Positions 43,612 to 52,796 are shown, counted from the first letter of the stretch. The stretch: DNA of 64,000 nucleotides from Variovorax sp. Sphag1AA (GCF_014192575.1 NZ_JACHYC010000011.1:62001-126000); one strand, 5' to 3'. Translations and numbers: made by a program. The notes: generated from the sequence alone by a model not told the origin.

Positions 43612-45369
43612 CTAGCGCCAGTCGTCGATGCGCACGGTCGCCATGTACTGGAAGTCGGTGGTGTACCAGTAGGCGTTCTTCTCGCCGCCGACCACCAGCG
43701 TGCTGATGGCCTTCGGGTCGGCGAAGCGCGGCACGCGCGAACCGGGCGGCTGCGCCAGGTAGAAGGCGAAAGGCTGCTGGCCCTTGCGCGCGAGCGGCTC
43801 GATGTAGTTCACCACCAGCTGGTAGTCCCAATACGTCTCGTAAGGCAGCGTCGAATTCTCGTGGAACCACTGCGCGAGCTGCTCCTTGGTCTTGAAGCCT
43901 TCGCGTTCTACCAGTGCACGCGCGGCGAGCGGTTCCACCAGCATCGTCAGGCCCGTCGACGGCACCGGCGTGTAGCCGGCCACCATGTTCAGCAGCTGCT
44001 CCTTCCAGGTCCTCGCGCGGATCTCGAGCATGTGGTTGAAGGTGCGCCCGCGGAAGATGCTGACCGTGCTTTCTTCCGGCTGGAATCCCTTCTGCACATG
44101 GAAAGGCTCCCACGGGCTGCGCTCCTGGTTTTCCGCGAAGCAGATGCCGGCGTAATTGAGCGGATTGCCCTGCGAGCCGAGATAGGTGATGCCCGGCACC
44201 GCGCCGCCGCCCAGGTTGCGCGAGAGCAGGTGGTAGGCGCGCGCGATCGCCGCGTTCGCGTGGTTGAAGGGGCCGAGGGCGCCCAGCCCGGAATTCATCC
44301 GGATTTCGTGGCGGATCGGCCCGTTCACGACCACCATCGTTGCGAAGCCGCTGGTGGAACTGTGCAGGGCCGTGACCTGGCTCGCTGCCAAGGCCAGGAT
44401 CACCGGGAAGTGTTCCGGCTGCGCGCCCGCCATGACGGCGTTCACCGCGACCTGCTCTACGGTGTAGGTCCAGTCTTCCTGGGTTTGCGTGGGCCGCATG
44501 CGCCCGACCACTTCGTCCGGCGCATGGCGCGTGGCGGCCAGCATGGCCTGCACGCGTTCGGGCGTCGGCAGGACCACGGGCAGGCCGTCGCTCCACCACG
44601 CGTCGCGGAACATGGCGTGCAGTTCGTCTTCCGTGTCGGCGCCCAGAAGGCGCGGGACGGGCCGCTGCAGTTCACCAGTCTTCGACTCTTCGGCCGTCAG
44701 CGGCGCGGTGAGCGCCTGCACGATGCCGTCGATCACCGGCGTGCCTGCGACGGGATCGGGGCCGCGCACGTACTCGCGCAACTCTGCGGGGCTCTTGCCG
44801 CCGACCGGGTGGGGGACGAAGGTGAAGCGCAGGCGCGGCATGCCCGCCTTGTGGCTGACGGCACGCACGAGGTCGGGAAAGGCGGACGTCACCAGCGGCG
44901 CCGTCGGGATGCCGCGCTCCTCGAGGTTCATGCAATGCACGGCCACGGCGGGGGCGCAGGTGCTGCAGTGGCCGATGGCCATGATCACCAGCGCGGCGTT
45001 CGCCTCGATCTCCTTCCACAGCTCCGGATCGTCCTCGGTGTAGCCGCCGCGCTTCTGCCGCACAACGGTCTTGACGTCGGGAAAGCGCTCCGCGAACACG
45101 CCCTGGATCTCCTCCAGGAAGGACTTGCCGTTCATGAAGCGAACGTCGACCAGGTATACGGTGCCGCCGGCGAGGCTGGCCTGGCGCGGCGCCATGGGGC
45201 GCAGGCGGATCGCCGGCGGCGTCCCGCGCGGATTCAGCACGCGGAAGCGCTTGCCCTCGGAGGCGAAGTCGCCGTGCGCGATGCGGCGCTCCATCACCTC
45301 GCCGGGATAGGCTTCGAGTTCACAGGCGCCGACGAGGGGATCGAGCGAGGGATCGGAAGGGGTCTGCAT
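43612..45369 (-). CDS. UGSC-like (seleno)protein family member with a Cys-x-x-Cys motif, two-domain
   Basis: A 585-residue protein. Residues about 75-250 match the UGSC-type domain: the selenocysteine-containing GDUGSC motif of that family appears here as GHCSTCAP, followed by NLEERGIPTAPLVTSAFPDL and FVPHPVGG. Sec is thus replaced by Cys, giving a CxxC. The C-terminal part of about 330 residues begins near SDGLPVVLPTPERVQAML and contains a strikingly conserved-looking MVVVNGPIRHEIRMNSG segment; I cannot name its function. The start at 45369 is 20 bp after the aldo/keto reductase stop. UGSC-type proteins are thought to be redox or reductase-like, but this is not established. Confidence 0.7.
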   Translation of the reverse strand: MQTPSDPSLDPLVGACELEAYPGEVMERRIAHGDFASEGKRFRVLNPRGTPPAIRLRPMAPRQASLAGGTVYLVDVRFMNGKSFLEEIQGVFAERFPDVKTVVRQKRGGYTEDDPELWKEIEANAALVIMAIGHCSTCAPAVAVHCMNLEERGIPTAPLVTSAFPDLVRAVSHKAGMPRLRFTFVPHPVGGKSPAELREYVRGPDPVAGTPVIDGIVQALTAPLTAEESKTGELQRPVPRLLGADTEDELHAMFRDAWWSDGLPVVLPTPERVQAMLAATRHAPDEVVGRMRPTQTQEDWTYTVEQVAVNAVMAGAQPEHFPVILALAASQVTALHSSTSGFATMVVVNGPIRHEIRMNSGLGALGPFNHANAAIARAYHLLSRNLGGGAVPGITYLGSQGNPLNYAGICFAENQERSPWEPFHVQKGFQPEESTVSIFRGRTFNHMLEIRARTWKEQLLNMVAGYTPVPSTGLTMLVEPLAARALVEREGFKTKEQLAQWFHENSTLPYETYWDYQLVVNYIEPLARKGQQPFAFYLAQPPGSRVPRFADPKAISTLVVGGEKNAYWYTTDFQYMATVRIDDWR

Positions 45370-45389
45370 GAGGGATGTCTCGGGAAGTC

Positions 45390-46499
45390 TCAATGGGCCG
45401 CGCGGCTCGGTGCGCCGGCGCGGGCGCGCTGCATGGGCTCGAACTCGTGCACCTTCTCCGGCCGCAGGGTGCGGTACGGCGGCGCGACGCTGCGGTCCTC
45501 GTCCACCAGCGTGATGCGGTCGATCGCCACCAGGTCCTCGGGGCTGAAGCGCACCTGCAGCGCCTTGACGTTTTCCTGCAGGTGCTCGGGGCGGTCGGCG
45601 CCGGCGATGACGGTGAAGGTGGCGGGCCGCTGCAGCAGCCAGGCGAGCGACATCTGCGGCAGGGTCCAGCCACGCTCCTGCGCGAATGCCAGCAGCTTCT
45701 CCTGCACGTTCCAGTTGCGGTCGGACTGCCACGCCGCGGTGTTGGGGTTGTTCGCCTGCCGCGTGCCCGGCGTGATCGATCCGCGCTTGTACGCACCCGA
45801 CAGCATCCCTCCGGCCAGCGGGAAGTAGTGGGTCATGCCGATCCCGTACTTCACGCAGAAGGGTTCGAAGCGCTTCTCGATGTCCCGGTACAGCAGGCTG
45901 TAGTGGTCCTGCGCCGAGATGAACTTGCCGACGCCCAGCTTCTCCGCCGTGAAATGCGCTTCGGCGATCTCCCAGGCGAACATGTTGGAGCAGCCGATGT
46001 AGCGGACCTTGCCTGCGCGCACCAGGTCGTCGAGCGCGCGCAGCGTCTCGTCGATCGGCGTGTCGTGGTCGGGCCAGTGCAGCTGGTACAGGTCGATGTA
46101 GTCGGTCTTCAGCCGCTTGAGGCTCGCTTCGCAGGCCCGCAGGATGGCCATGCGCGACGCGCCGATGTCGTTCGGGCCGTCGCCCGTGCGGTTGCCGAAC
46201 TTGGTGGCGATCAGCGCCTGCTGCCGCTTGCCTTCCAGCGCGATTCCGAGCGCTTCCTCGGACTTGCCGATGCCGTAGCTGTTGGCCGTGTCGAAGTAGT
46301 TGATGCCCAGGTCCAGCGCCTGGTCCACGACGCGGCAGCTGTCCGGCACGCTGACGAAGCCGCCGAAGGGGAAGCAGCCGACGCCGATGGCCGAGGCGAT
46401 CAGGCCCGAGCGGCCGACGTGGCGGTACTGCATGCCGGTCTTGTTCTCGCGCGTGAGGCCGATCGCCGTCACGCGGTGTTGGAGGTCTTCGCTCATCAT
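45390..46499 (-). CDS. Aldo/keto reductase
   Basis: A 369-residue TIM-barrel reductase. The catalytic tetrad is visible: Asp in YFDTANSYG, its Tyr, Lys in ATKFGN, and His in LYQLHWPDHD. NADPH-binding residues occur near the C-terminus (VIAGADRPEHLQENVKAL). The ATG at 46499 overlaps the Bug stop (ATGA); a second ATG at 46496 is possible. It reduces a carbonyl or oxidises an alcohol in the pathway shared with the UGSC-like protein. The substrate is unknown. Confidence 0.9.
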   Translation of the reverse strand: MMSEDLQHRVTAIGLTRENKTGMQYRHVGRSGLIASAIGVGCFPFGGFVSVPDSCRVVDQALDLGINYFDTANSYGIGKSEEALGIALEGKRQQALIATKFGNRTGDGPNDIGASRMAILRACEASLKRLKTDYIDLYQLHWPDHDTPIDETLRALDDLVRAGKVRYIGCSNMFAWEIAEAHFTAEKLGVGKFISAQDHYSLLYRDIEKRFEPFCVKYGIGMTHYFPLAGGMLSGAYKRGSITPGTRQANNPNTAAWQSDRNWNVQEKLLAFAQERGWTLPQMSLAWLLQRPATFTVIAGADRPEHLQENVKALQVRFSPEDLVAIDRITLVDEDRSVAPPYRTLRPEKVHEFEPMQRARAGAPSRAAH

Positions 46500-47479
46500 G
46501 CGTCCATCTTGATGCCGCTGGCCTTGATGATCGGCGCCCAGCGCTCGCGGTCGCCCAGCACCTTGCGGTGGAATTCCGCCGGCGTTCCGCCGACCGGCAC
46601 GAGGCCCATCTTGTGCAGCGCCTCGACGATCTGCGGCGTGGCGAGGGCTTCGGTCACGATGCCCGCGTACTCCGTCGCGAGCTGGGGCGGCAGCCCCACC
46701 TTGCCATAGAGCCCGAACGAGGTGACCGCCACGTAGCCTGGATAGCCCGCCTCGGTGATCGTCGGGATGTCGGGTGCGAGCACCGAGCGCTTCTCGCTCG
46801 CGTGCGCCAGGATCCTGAGCTTGCCGGCGCGATGCTGCTCGAGGTAGTCGGGCAGGATCGATCCGCTCGCGGGAATCTGGTTGCCCAGGATGTCGTTGAG
46901 CAGCGGCGCGCCGCCGCGATAGGACACGGCCTGCAAGGGCAGGTTCAGCTGCTTGCCTAGCTGGTAGATCACCAGCGCGCCCATGCTCACCGGGCTGGGC
47001 ACGCCGATGGATCCCAGCTGCGGGTTGCGCCGCACGCTGTCGAAGTACTCGCCCAGCGTGTTCACGCCGGATGCGGGGTTGACGGTGAATGCCATCGGCG
47101 CCGAGGCGCATTCCACCACCGCAACCAACTCCTTCTCGTAGTCGAAGGTCGGCTTGGTGGTGAACAGGGGCAGCAGCGACACGGCGGAATTGGGGGCCAT
47201 CATCAGGTACGACCCATCGGCCTCTTGGTTGCGCAGCGCCTGGATGGCGACCAGGCCGCCGGCGCCCGAGCGCGAGTCGACCAGCACGGTGCGCTTGAGC
47301 TTCGCGTGCAGGTGCTCGCCCAGCAGGCGGGCCAGCGTGTCGGAGGACGTGCCCGGAGGCACGGTGAGGAAGATGGTGAGGGGCCGGGCCTGCGCGCGCA
47401 CGATCGCCGGGAAGGCGAGGCCGAGCGAAGCGGCGCCCGCGCCGGCCAGCAGCTGCCGACGGCTGGGGGAGCGATGCAT
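46496..47479 (-). CDS. Bug/TctC family periplasmic substrate-binding protein
   Basis: A 327-residue protein with a Tat-like leader (SRRQLLAGAG, hydrophobic to AIVRAQA) and the mature start RPLTIFLTVPPGTSSD, a divergent version of the usual VPFxAGG. Other hallmarks are SRSGAGGLVAIQ and AVSYRGGAP. The start at 47479 follows AGGAGA. It is first in the operon, diverges from a LysR gene, and couples to the aldo/keto reductase by a 4-bp overlap. Confidence 0.9.
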   Translation of the reverse strand: MHRSPSRRQLLAGAGAASLGLAFPAIVRAQARPLTIFLTVPPGTSSDTLARLLGEHLHAKLKRTVLVDSRSGAGGLVAIQALRNQEADGSYLMMAPNSAVSLLPLFTTKPTFDYEKELVAVVECASAPMAFTVNPASGVNTLGEYFDSVRRNPQLGSIGVPSPVSMGALVIYQLGKQLNLPLQAVSYRGGAPLLNDILGNQIPASGSILPDYLEQHRAGKLRILAHASEKRSVLAPDIPTITEAGYPGYVAVTSFGLYGKVGLPPQLATEYAGIVTEALATPQIVEALHKMGLVPVGGTPAEFHRKVLGDRERWAPIIKASGIKMDA

Positions 47480-47577
47480 GGTTGTCTCCTGGTCCTGCCC
47501 GCCACCGTGGTCAACGGGCTTGGCAGGCATTCTGCGTTGGGGGACGCGGCCAGCCAACTGAAAAGAATGCACCCGTA

Positions 47578-47594
47578 GTTAAACTGCGGTTAAC
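47578..47594. promoter_or_regulatory. Probable LysR-type operator in the divergent promoter
   Basis: GTTAA (47578-47582) and TTAAC (47590-47594) form an inverted repeat with a 7-bp spacer, satisfying the T-N11-A pattern of LysR recognition sites. It lies 13 bp upstream of the LysR gene start and about 100 bp from the divergent Bug gene. Confidence 0.5.
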
Positions 47595-47607
47595 ACTTGG
47601 AGCGCGC

Positions 47608-48501
47608 GTGAATCTGAGGCAGATGGAGGTCTTCCGGGCCGTGATGTTCGCCGGCGGCGTGAACAGCGCGGCCGAGATGCTGCACGTGTCGCCGCCCGCG
47701 ATCAGCAAGGTGCTGGCCCAGGCCGCTAGGGCCAGCGGGCTGGTGCTCTTCGAGCGCGTCAAGGGCCGCCTCATCCCGACGCCGGAGGCGCACCAGCTCT
47801 ACGCCGAGATCGACCAGCTGTGGCGCGGCGTCGAGAAGGTGCGCGACATCTCGCGCGAGCTCGCCGAACCGGAGCAGGCCAGCCTGCGCCTGGTGTGCTC
47901 CGCCAGCCTCGCGCCCTACGTGGTGTCGCGCACGGTCGCCCGCCTGTACGAAGACATCCCGCGGCTGCAGTGCCGCGTGCAGGTCTATTCACCCGACATC
48001 CTGAACCAGGCGCTGCTCGATCGCTCCACGCACCTGGGCGTGGCCCTGCTGCCGCACGACCACCCGAACCTGGCGACGGTCAAGGCGTACCAGTGCGGGC
48101 TGGCCTGCGTGATGCGCGAAGAGCATCCGCTGGCCCGGCGCAAGCTGGTGCGGCCCGCGGACCTGCGCGGCGAGCGCGTGATCTCCTCACCGGAGACGAC
48201 GCCTTTCGGCCAGACCCTGAGACGCGCCTTCGGCGCCGACGCCGAAGCCATGCACCGCGACTTCCTGGCCACGAGTTCCACGACCGCCTGCTGGTTCGCG
48301 CAAGCCGGCGTGGGCATCGCGGTGGTCGACCAGGTCTCGATCGCCGGCGGCCTGCTCGCCGGACTGGCCGTGCGGCCCTTCCAGTCCAGCGAGAAACTCA
48401 CGGTTCGCATCCTGCGCAATCGCTACCGGCCGATGGCGGTGGCCGAGCGCGCGTTCGTGGAGGCGTTCGACCGCGTCTGGAAAGCGATGCCGGCGAGGTG
48501 A
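47608..48501 (+). CDS. LysR-family transcriptional regulator
   Basis: A 297-residue regulator starting with GTG at 47608 after a GGAG site. The N-terminal winged helix reads FRAVMFAGGVNSAAEMLHVS followed by PPAISKVLAQ, and the C-terminal effector domain is complete (GVALLPHDHPNLATVKAY). It is divergent from the Bug-AKR-UGSC-Bug operon, with a T-N11-A palindrome between them, and is its likely activator. Confidence 0.92.
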   Translation: MNLRQMEVFRAVMFAGGVNSAAEMLHVSPPAISKVLAQAARASGLVLFERVKGRLIPTPEAHQLYAEIDQLWRGVEKVRDISRELAEPEQASLRLVCSASLAPYVVSRTVARLYEDIPRLQCRVQVYSPDILNQALLDRSTHLGVALLPHDHPNLATVKAYQCGLACVMREEHPLARRKLVRPADLRGERVISSPETTPFGQTLRRAFGADAEAMHRDFLATSSTTACWFAQAGVGIAVVDQVSIAGGLLAGLAVRPFQSSEKLTVRILRNRYRPMAVAERAFVEAFDRVWKAMPAR

Positions 48502-48519
48502 GGGGCGCCCTGGCGCCTC

Positions 48520-48690
48520 GCGGTCATGCACCACACGCGCCGTCCGCAGCGAGTCCACGTCGTTCAGCTGCAGCTCCGTCACGATGCGGCTGCGCTCCGG
48601 GCTCAGCCACACCGTCCGGTGCTCCACCGGCCCTCCGTCGCGCGCGTGGACCAGGCGCTGCAGGCGCAGCAGCGGCGCACCGGGCTCGCC
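48520..48690 (-). pseudogene. Remnant of a GntR/HutC-type regulator (UTRA domain end)
   Basis: The minus strand reads GEPGAPLLRLQRLVHARDGG and PVEHRTVWLSPERSRIVTEL, the typical last strands of the UTRA ligand-binding domain of HutC-type GntR regulators. An in-frame TGA lies directly upstream at 48691-48693 and the DNA-binding domain is missing. The stretch 48700-48960 shows a GC-rich frame on the minus strand without any family I recognise. Confidence 0.5.
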
Positions 48691-48982
48691 TCAACGATGT
48701 CGGCGCGGGCCCATGGGCGGTGCTTCATTGACGAACCAGCGGAAGCGCCTGGCGGCTGCACAAGCCCAATGCCACGTCCCCGCCGCCCAAGCAGCACAGC
48801 CGAGCGAGCAGATTCGCCACTGCATCCGCAGGCGGCGTCGACGTGTGGGCGAGCAGGTCGGGAATCGACACGCCAGCGGCTGCGCGTGCGACCGGCACCG
48901 GCAGTTGCCGACGACTCGGCTAGGCAGCATTGCAAATGGAACAGACAATTTTCAATTTGCATACGAGACCTAGAATGCCCTC

Positions 48983-50152
48983 ATGATCCCTCGCGACATC
49001 GCGCCCATCGCGACCGAATTGGCGGGTCGATATCCCGTCTTGACGTTGACCGGACCGCGCCAAAGTGGCAAGACGACCCTCTGCCGCACCCTCTTCCCCA
49101 AAAAGCCTTACGTCACCCTCGAAGACCCGCATACCCGGCGTTTCGCCGAGGAAGATCCTCGTGGCTTTCTGAAAGGTATCGAAGGCGGTGCCGTCGTGGA
49201 AGAAATCCAGCGCGCGCCGCAGATCGCCCCCTATCTTCAGGCGATGGTCGATGCCGATCCCACTCCGGGACGCTTCATCCTCACCGGAAATCAGCAGTTC
49301 GAACTCATGTCCCAGGTGAGTCAGTCGTTGGCGGGACGGACGGCCGTGCTGCAACTGCTGCCGTTCTCCCTCGCCGAGGTGGCCCGACTGCATCGGGCGC
49401 CGCCACTCGCCCAGACATTGCTCACGGGCTTCCTCCCACGCATTCACGACCAAGGCCTTGATCCTTCGGAGGCCCTGGGCGACTACTTCACGACATACGT
49501 CGAGCGTGACCTACGCCGGCTCACGGCTGTTCACGACACCCAGCGCTTCGAACGCTTCGTGCGGCTATGTGCAGGACGCATAGGCCAGATCCTGAATCTC
49601 ACCAGTCTCGGAAATGACGCGGGGGTGTCGCACGTCACGGCGAGGGCATGGCTGGCACTGCTCGAGGCGAGCTACATCGTGCACGTACTGCCGCCCTGGC
49701 TCACCAACACATCGAAGCGACTCGTGAAGAGCCCCAAGCTCTACTTCCATGACGTGGGCTTGGCCTGCTGGCTGCTCGGTTTGCGTAGCGCCGACCAAGT
49801 GTCACGAGACCCGCTATTCGGGGGCTTGTTCGAAAACCTGGTGATCATGGATGCGCTCAAGACACGATTCAACCAGGGCGAATCAGCCGAGATGTACTTC
49901 TTCCGCGATGCGACGGGCCATGAAGTCGACCTGCTGATTCCCTCGGGCCGTAAGCTCCGCGCCGTGGAAATCAAGGCGGGCGCGACCGTCAACACCGACT
50001 ACTTCCGAGGCCTACGTAATTTCACCGCCACCTTCCCCGGTGCTCTGGACGGCGGCAGCGTGGTCTATGGCGGCGACACTGACCAGGCACAGAGTGACTG
50101 TGGCTGGCCGGTGTTCAGCTGGGAGCGCCTGCAGCATCCGCCAGGGCGTTGA
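48983..50152 (+). CDS. AAA-type ATPase with a DUF4143 C-terminal domain
   Basis: A 389-residue protein. Residues about 20-140 form an AAA_14 ATPase with Walker A TGPRQSGKTTL and Walker B GAVVEEIQRAP, followed by the sensor-like RFILTGNQQFELM. The C-terminal half is DUF4143, ending in a nuclease-like segment (HEVDLLIPSGRKLRAVEIKA) that resembles the PD-(D/E)xK fold, with Asp, Glu and Lys in the right order. Such proteins are scattered in accessory regions; their biological role is not settled. It has no operon partner here. Confidence 0.88.
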   Translation: MIPRDIAPIATELAGRYPVLTLTGPRQSGKTTLCRTLFPKKPYVTLEDPHTRRFAEEDPRGFLKGIEGGAVVEEIQRAPQIAPYLQAMVDADPTPGRFILTGNQQFELMSQVSQSLAGRTAVLQLLPFSLAEVARLHRAPPLAQTLLTGFLPRIHDQGLDPSEALGDYFTTYVERDLRRLTAVHDTQRFERFVRLCAGRIGQILNLTSLGNDAGVSHVTARAWLALLEASYIVHVLPPWLTNTSKRLVKSPKLYFHDVGLACWLLGLRSADQVSRDPLFGGLFENLVIMDALKTRFNQGESAEMYFFRDATGHEVDLLIPSGRKLRAVEIKAGATVNTDYFRGLRNFTATFPGALDGGSVVYGGDTDQAQSDCGWPVFSWERLQHPPGR

Positions 50153-50334
50153 CCTCCAAGGCGTCAATGCCATCCAGCTGGGAGCTTCTTCACGAGAGAT
50201 AGGGGTCGCTCCTGGTCCACTTCGGGCACGAAGTGCCAGATGTGCACATCCCCTCTTTGCCACCAATGGAGCCCCGCATGCGACGCAGCGTCACCCGCTA
50301 TCCGCCCCGAGAGGCACATCGCCGGCGAAGCGAA

Positions 50335-50547
50335 TCACTCCTTGCTTTCTGGTTCCGACGGATCGTTGTGATCGATACCCGTAATGCGCTCGATCTCCCG
50401 TTGACTGATCCCGGCGCTCAACAAGGTCCGAATGGTCGTCTGCAAATGCGCCTTCAAGACACCGGCGGAGTTTTGGGGGGCCCTCGGGGACCTGGAACGG
50501 GCGGACGTCGCTACGCGAGCAGGCCTCCCTAGCGAGGCACTGGGCAA
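50335..50547 (-). pseudogene. IS21-type transposase (IstA) N-terminal remnant
   Basis: A minus-strand frame of 70 codons contains HLQTTIRTLLSAGISQREIE and RITGIDH, the N-terminal helix-turn-helix of IstA-like transposases. It stops after about 15 unrelated residues, so the catalytic DDE domain and IstB are missing. It lies in the 516-bp gap between the ATPase and the HipA gene; the rest of that gap (50153-50334 and 50548-50668) shows no gene. Confidence 0.45.
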
Positions 50548-50668
50548 CGGCTAAGGCGCCATCGGCACGACAGCGCGTACAGGAGTCTGCAGAGGTAGAG
50601 ATGGCTGGCGGCCAAGGGGCGTCAAGCGTACAATTTTCTATTCTCCGAACTATTCATCCAGCAATCCA

Positions 50669-52063
50669 GTGAACGCCACGCGATCGCGTCATGACGAGCC
50701 ACAGAGCGCGCGCTCTGTAGCGCTGCGGCAGGCGCTTGCACACGGAGCCAAGCCGGTTGACGAGTTACTCGCGCAACTCAAGATTAGCCAAGCCACTTTC
50801 TCGCGAACTATTCAGCAAATGGGCGGTGAGACGATTTCGTTTCGAGAGCCGGGTGTTCGCACGCCGCGATACGGACTACTGCGAGGTGAGCCGGTGCCGT
50901 CCCCCCAGTCGATTTTCCAGGTCAGCGAGGACGGACGGGTCACGGAAATTGGAAAGGTCAGCTTCCTGCGTGGCGGGGGCACTTGGGTTGATATGGGGGG
51001 CCCGAACAGCCGCCTTTTCGAAGGACTTCCTCCCGCGATGGCGTTCGCTGCGCCCTCGGGATACCTTGGCGCACGAATCGCAAAAGTTGTCGCGTCGACG
51101 ATTGGCGTGCCATCTTCTCTTCGCGACTGGTCGGACGATCACCGTGTGAAGTTCCTTTGCACGATAGGGTCGGACGTTGCAGGGGCGCTGATGTGGGGAC
51201 AGAGTTCATTCGCAGTCCACATGGATTCGCGCCGTGTCGCGCCCATTCGAGATGCTGACATCCCTCACGTGTACCAGGAACTCGCAAGCGCCACGAGCCA
51301 GAGCGGCGCCGGAAGCAGCGCCGGCGGCGAGCAGCCCAAGTTCACGTGCGAAACCGAGTCTCGCGGTCACCTCATCGTGAAGTTCGCGCGTGTCAGGAGC
51401 CGTTCGGCGGACATGCTCGTGCTCGAAGAGCTCGCGCTTTCGGCGCTTACTGCCGCGGGCGTCGAGGCTGCCCCTGCCCGATACTTCGAAGCCGACGGGT
51501 ACGGTTTCCTGGAGGTCGATCGGTTCGATCGAGTGGGCCGGTATGGCCGCCGCGGGATGATCTCCGCGGGTGCCATTGACGATGAACTCTTCGGCATGCG
51601 AGACAACTGGCCTGCCTTTGCCCAGCGCTGTGCAGACGAAGGCTTGATGGACCAGGATGACGTGCAACGCGTCCAGGTGCTCACGGCGTTTTCAGAGCTG
51701 ATTGGCAACGGTGATCGACATTTCGAGAACCTCTCCCTAATGACCGATGAAGGCGGCCACCCGGTCGCGGTGTCGCCGGCCTATGACATGCTCCCCATGA
51801 TGTATTCGCCCGTTGGGGGTGGCATCGAGCCGGAGTTGCGACCCGTCGCGCCGTCGTTTCAATCGTTGGGTGCCCAACGGGACGTATGGGCCCAAGCCTT
51901 TCAAGCCGGGCACGCGTTCTGGTTGGCGGCGGCAGCGGACGAGCGACTGTCGCGCCCGATGCGCGATATCAGCTGCAGAAACGCGGAGGTCGTAGCGGAG
52001 GTGGTGGCTCCACTCTTGCCGAGTCCTGGAGACTCTGCTTCGAGCGTGCACCGGCCGCGATGA
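50669..52063 (+). CDS. HipA-family serine/threonine kinase with a fused N-terminal HTH (YjjJ/HipH type)
   Basis: A 464-residue protein starting with GTG. The first 70 residues look like a winged helix (LLAQLKISQATFSRTIQQMG). The kinase part has a P-loop-like SSAGGEQPKF, LIVKFARV with the ATP-binding Lys, the catalytic loop GNGDRHFENLSL and the metal-binding VSPAYDMLPM. In HipA toxins this kinase phosphorylates targets such as aminoacyl-tRNA synthetases and growth arrests. There is no separate hipB antitoxin gene; the fused HTH suggests the single-gene YjjJ/HipH arrangement. Confidence 0.85.
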   Translation: MNATRSRHDEPQSARSVALRQALAHGAKPVDELLAQLKISQATFSRTIQQMGGETISFREPGVRTPRYGLLRGEPVPSPQSIFQVSEDGRVTEIGKVSFLRGGGTWVDMGGPNSRLFEGLPPAMAFAAPSGYLGARIAKVVASTIGVPSSLRDWSDDHRVKFLCTIGSDVAGALMWGQSSFAVHMDSRRVAPIRDADIPHVYQELASATSQSGAGSSAGGEQPKFTCETESRGHLIVKFARVRSRSADMLVLEELALSALTAAGVEAAPARYFEADGYGFLEVDRFDRVGRYGRRGMISAGAIDDELFGMRDNWPAFAQRCADEGLMDQDDVQRVQVLTAFSELIGNGDRHFENLSLMTDEGGHPVAVSPAYDMLPMMYSPVGGGIEPELRPVAPSFQSLGAQRDVWAQAFQAGHAFWLAAAADERLSRPMRDISCRNAEVVAEVVAPLLPSPGDSASSVHRPR

Positions 52064-52402
52064 TGCGCTAGCTTACTTGTGCGGCAACCTTGGGTGACCG
52101 AGACTGTTGGGCCTTGACCTGCGCTCGCACCTGCATGATTTGGCGGAGCGAAAGTTGCACCTGCTGCGCGTCTTCAGGGTCCCGAAGGCGGCCTCTTCAG
52201 TTGAGGTGGCCCCATGAGCGTTGCAGTTGCATCGGTTCAATGGTTTTGTGATGCGGTTGGTGGGCGCGACGGTCGGGGAAGGACCGCGGGCTCCGTTGGC
52301 CAAGTGAATTTATAAACCCTTGAGCCAACTACCGCCGGAGATCCAGCCAGACCACGAGTCCGTACAAGGTGTGCATCGCACTAACTTTCGAAGGAGTCCG
52401 CC
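52064..52402. other. Intergenic stretch with a possible gene tail
   Basis: The first 120 bp contain, on the minus strand, a protein-like tail (DPEDAQQVQLSLRQIMQVRA, ending at a TAG at 52068-52070) with no start codon or identified family. The rest holds no recognisable gene. AAGGAG at about 52390 is the ribosome site of the next small gene. Confidence 0.3.
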
Positions 52403-52687
52403 ATGCACGCCAATCTGCTTTCACGATGGCTGATCGCGCTGAGCGCAGGATCCGTCTTTGCCGTCAACGCGCAAGCGTTTCAAGGCGAACAGAATCCGTT
52501 GCCACTGGCGCCCTTCCTGTCCACACAGTCACGCGCGTCCGTCGAGATGCAGGCGAGAACCCCGATGCTGATCAGCAATGGCGGCACCGGCGCCCAATCG
52601 CGACCCGGCATGGCCGATCGAGCCACCGTTCGCGCGGAAGCCCGGTCTATTGCAGCCCGCGGTGCTGCCGCCTACGGCGACAACTAG
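52403..52687 (+). CDS. Small secreted protein of unknown function
   Basis: A 94-residue protein with a clear signal peptide (LLSRWLIALSAGSVFAVNAQ, cleavage near AQA) and a strong AAGGAG ribosome site. The mature part of about 70 residues ends in an Arg/Ala-rich amphipathic helix (ATVRAEARSIAARGAAAYGD), somewhat like the DUF4148 type of small periplasmic proteins of Burkholderiales. I do not assign a function. Confidence 0.6.
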   Translation: MHANLLSRWLIALSAGSVFAVNAQAFQGEQNPLPLAPFLSTQSRASVEMQARTPMLISNGGTGAQSRPGMADRATVRAEARSIAARGAAAYGDN

Positions 52688-52796
52688 CCGGAACAGTGCC
52701 TCGTGATGCAGTCGCCTTCAAGTTGGCGACGAACGGGCATCTCCCCCGCACACGTTGTTGCGTTCTCGGAGCCCAACACTGAAATGCAGGCGCCGG

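Noticed and set aside
42523..45828. Open plus-strand frame of 1101 codons opposite the Bug and UGSC-like genes
   Set aside because: Its translation is Arg/His/Gly-rich without domains, while the opposite strand carries clear family motifs. It is an effect of high GC at third codon positions.
48700..48960. GC-rich minus-strand frame between the UTRA remnant and the ATPase gene
   Set aside because: Ala/Leu-rich translation without a start codon or family match; cannot be separated from chance in GC-rich DNA.
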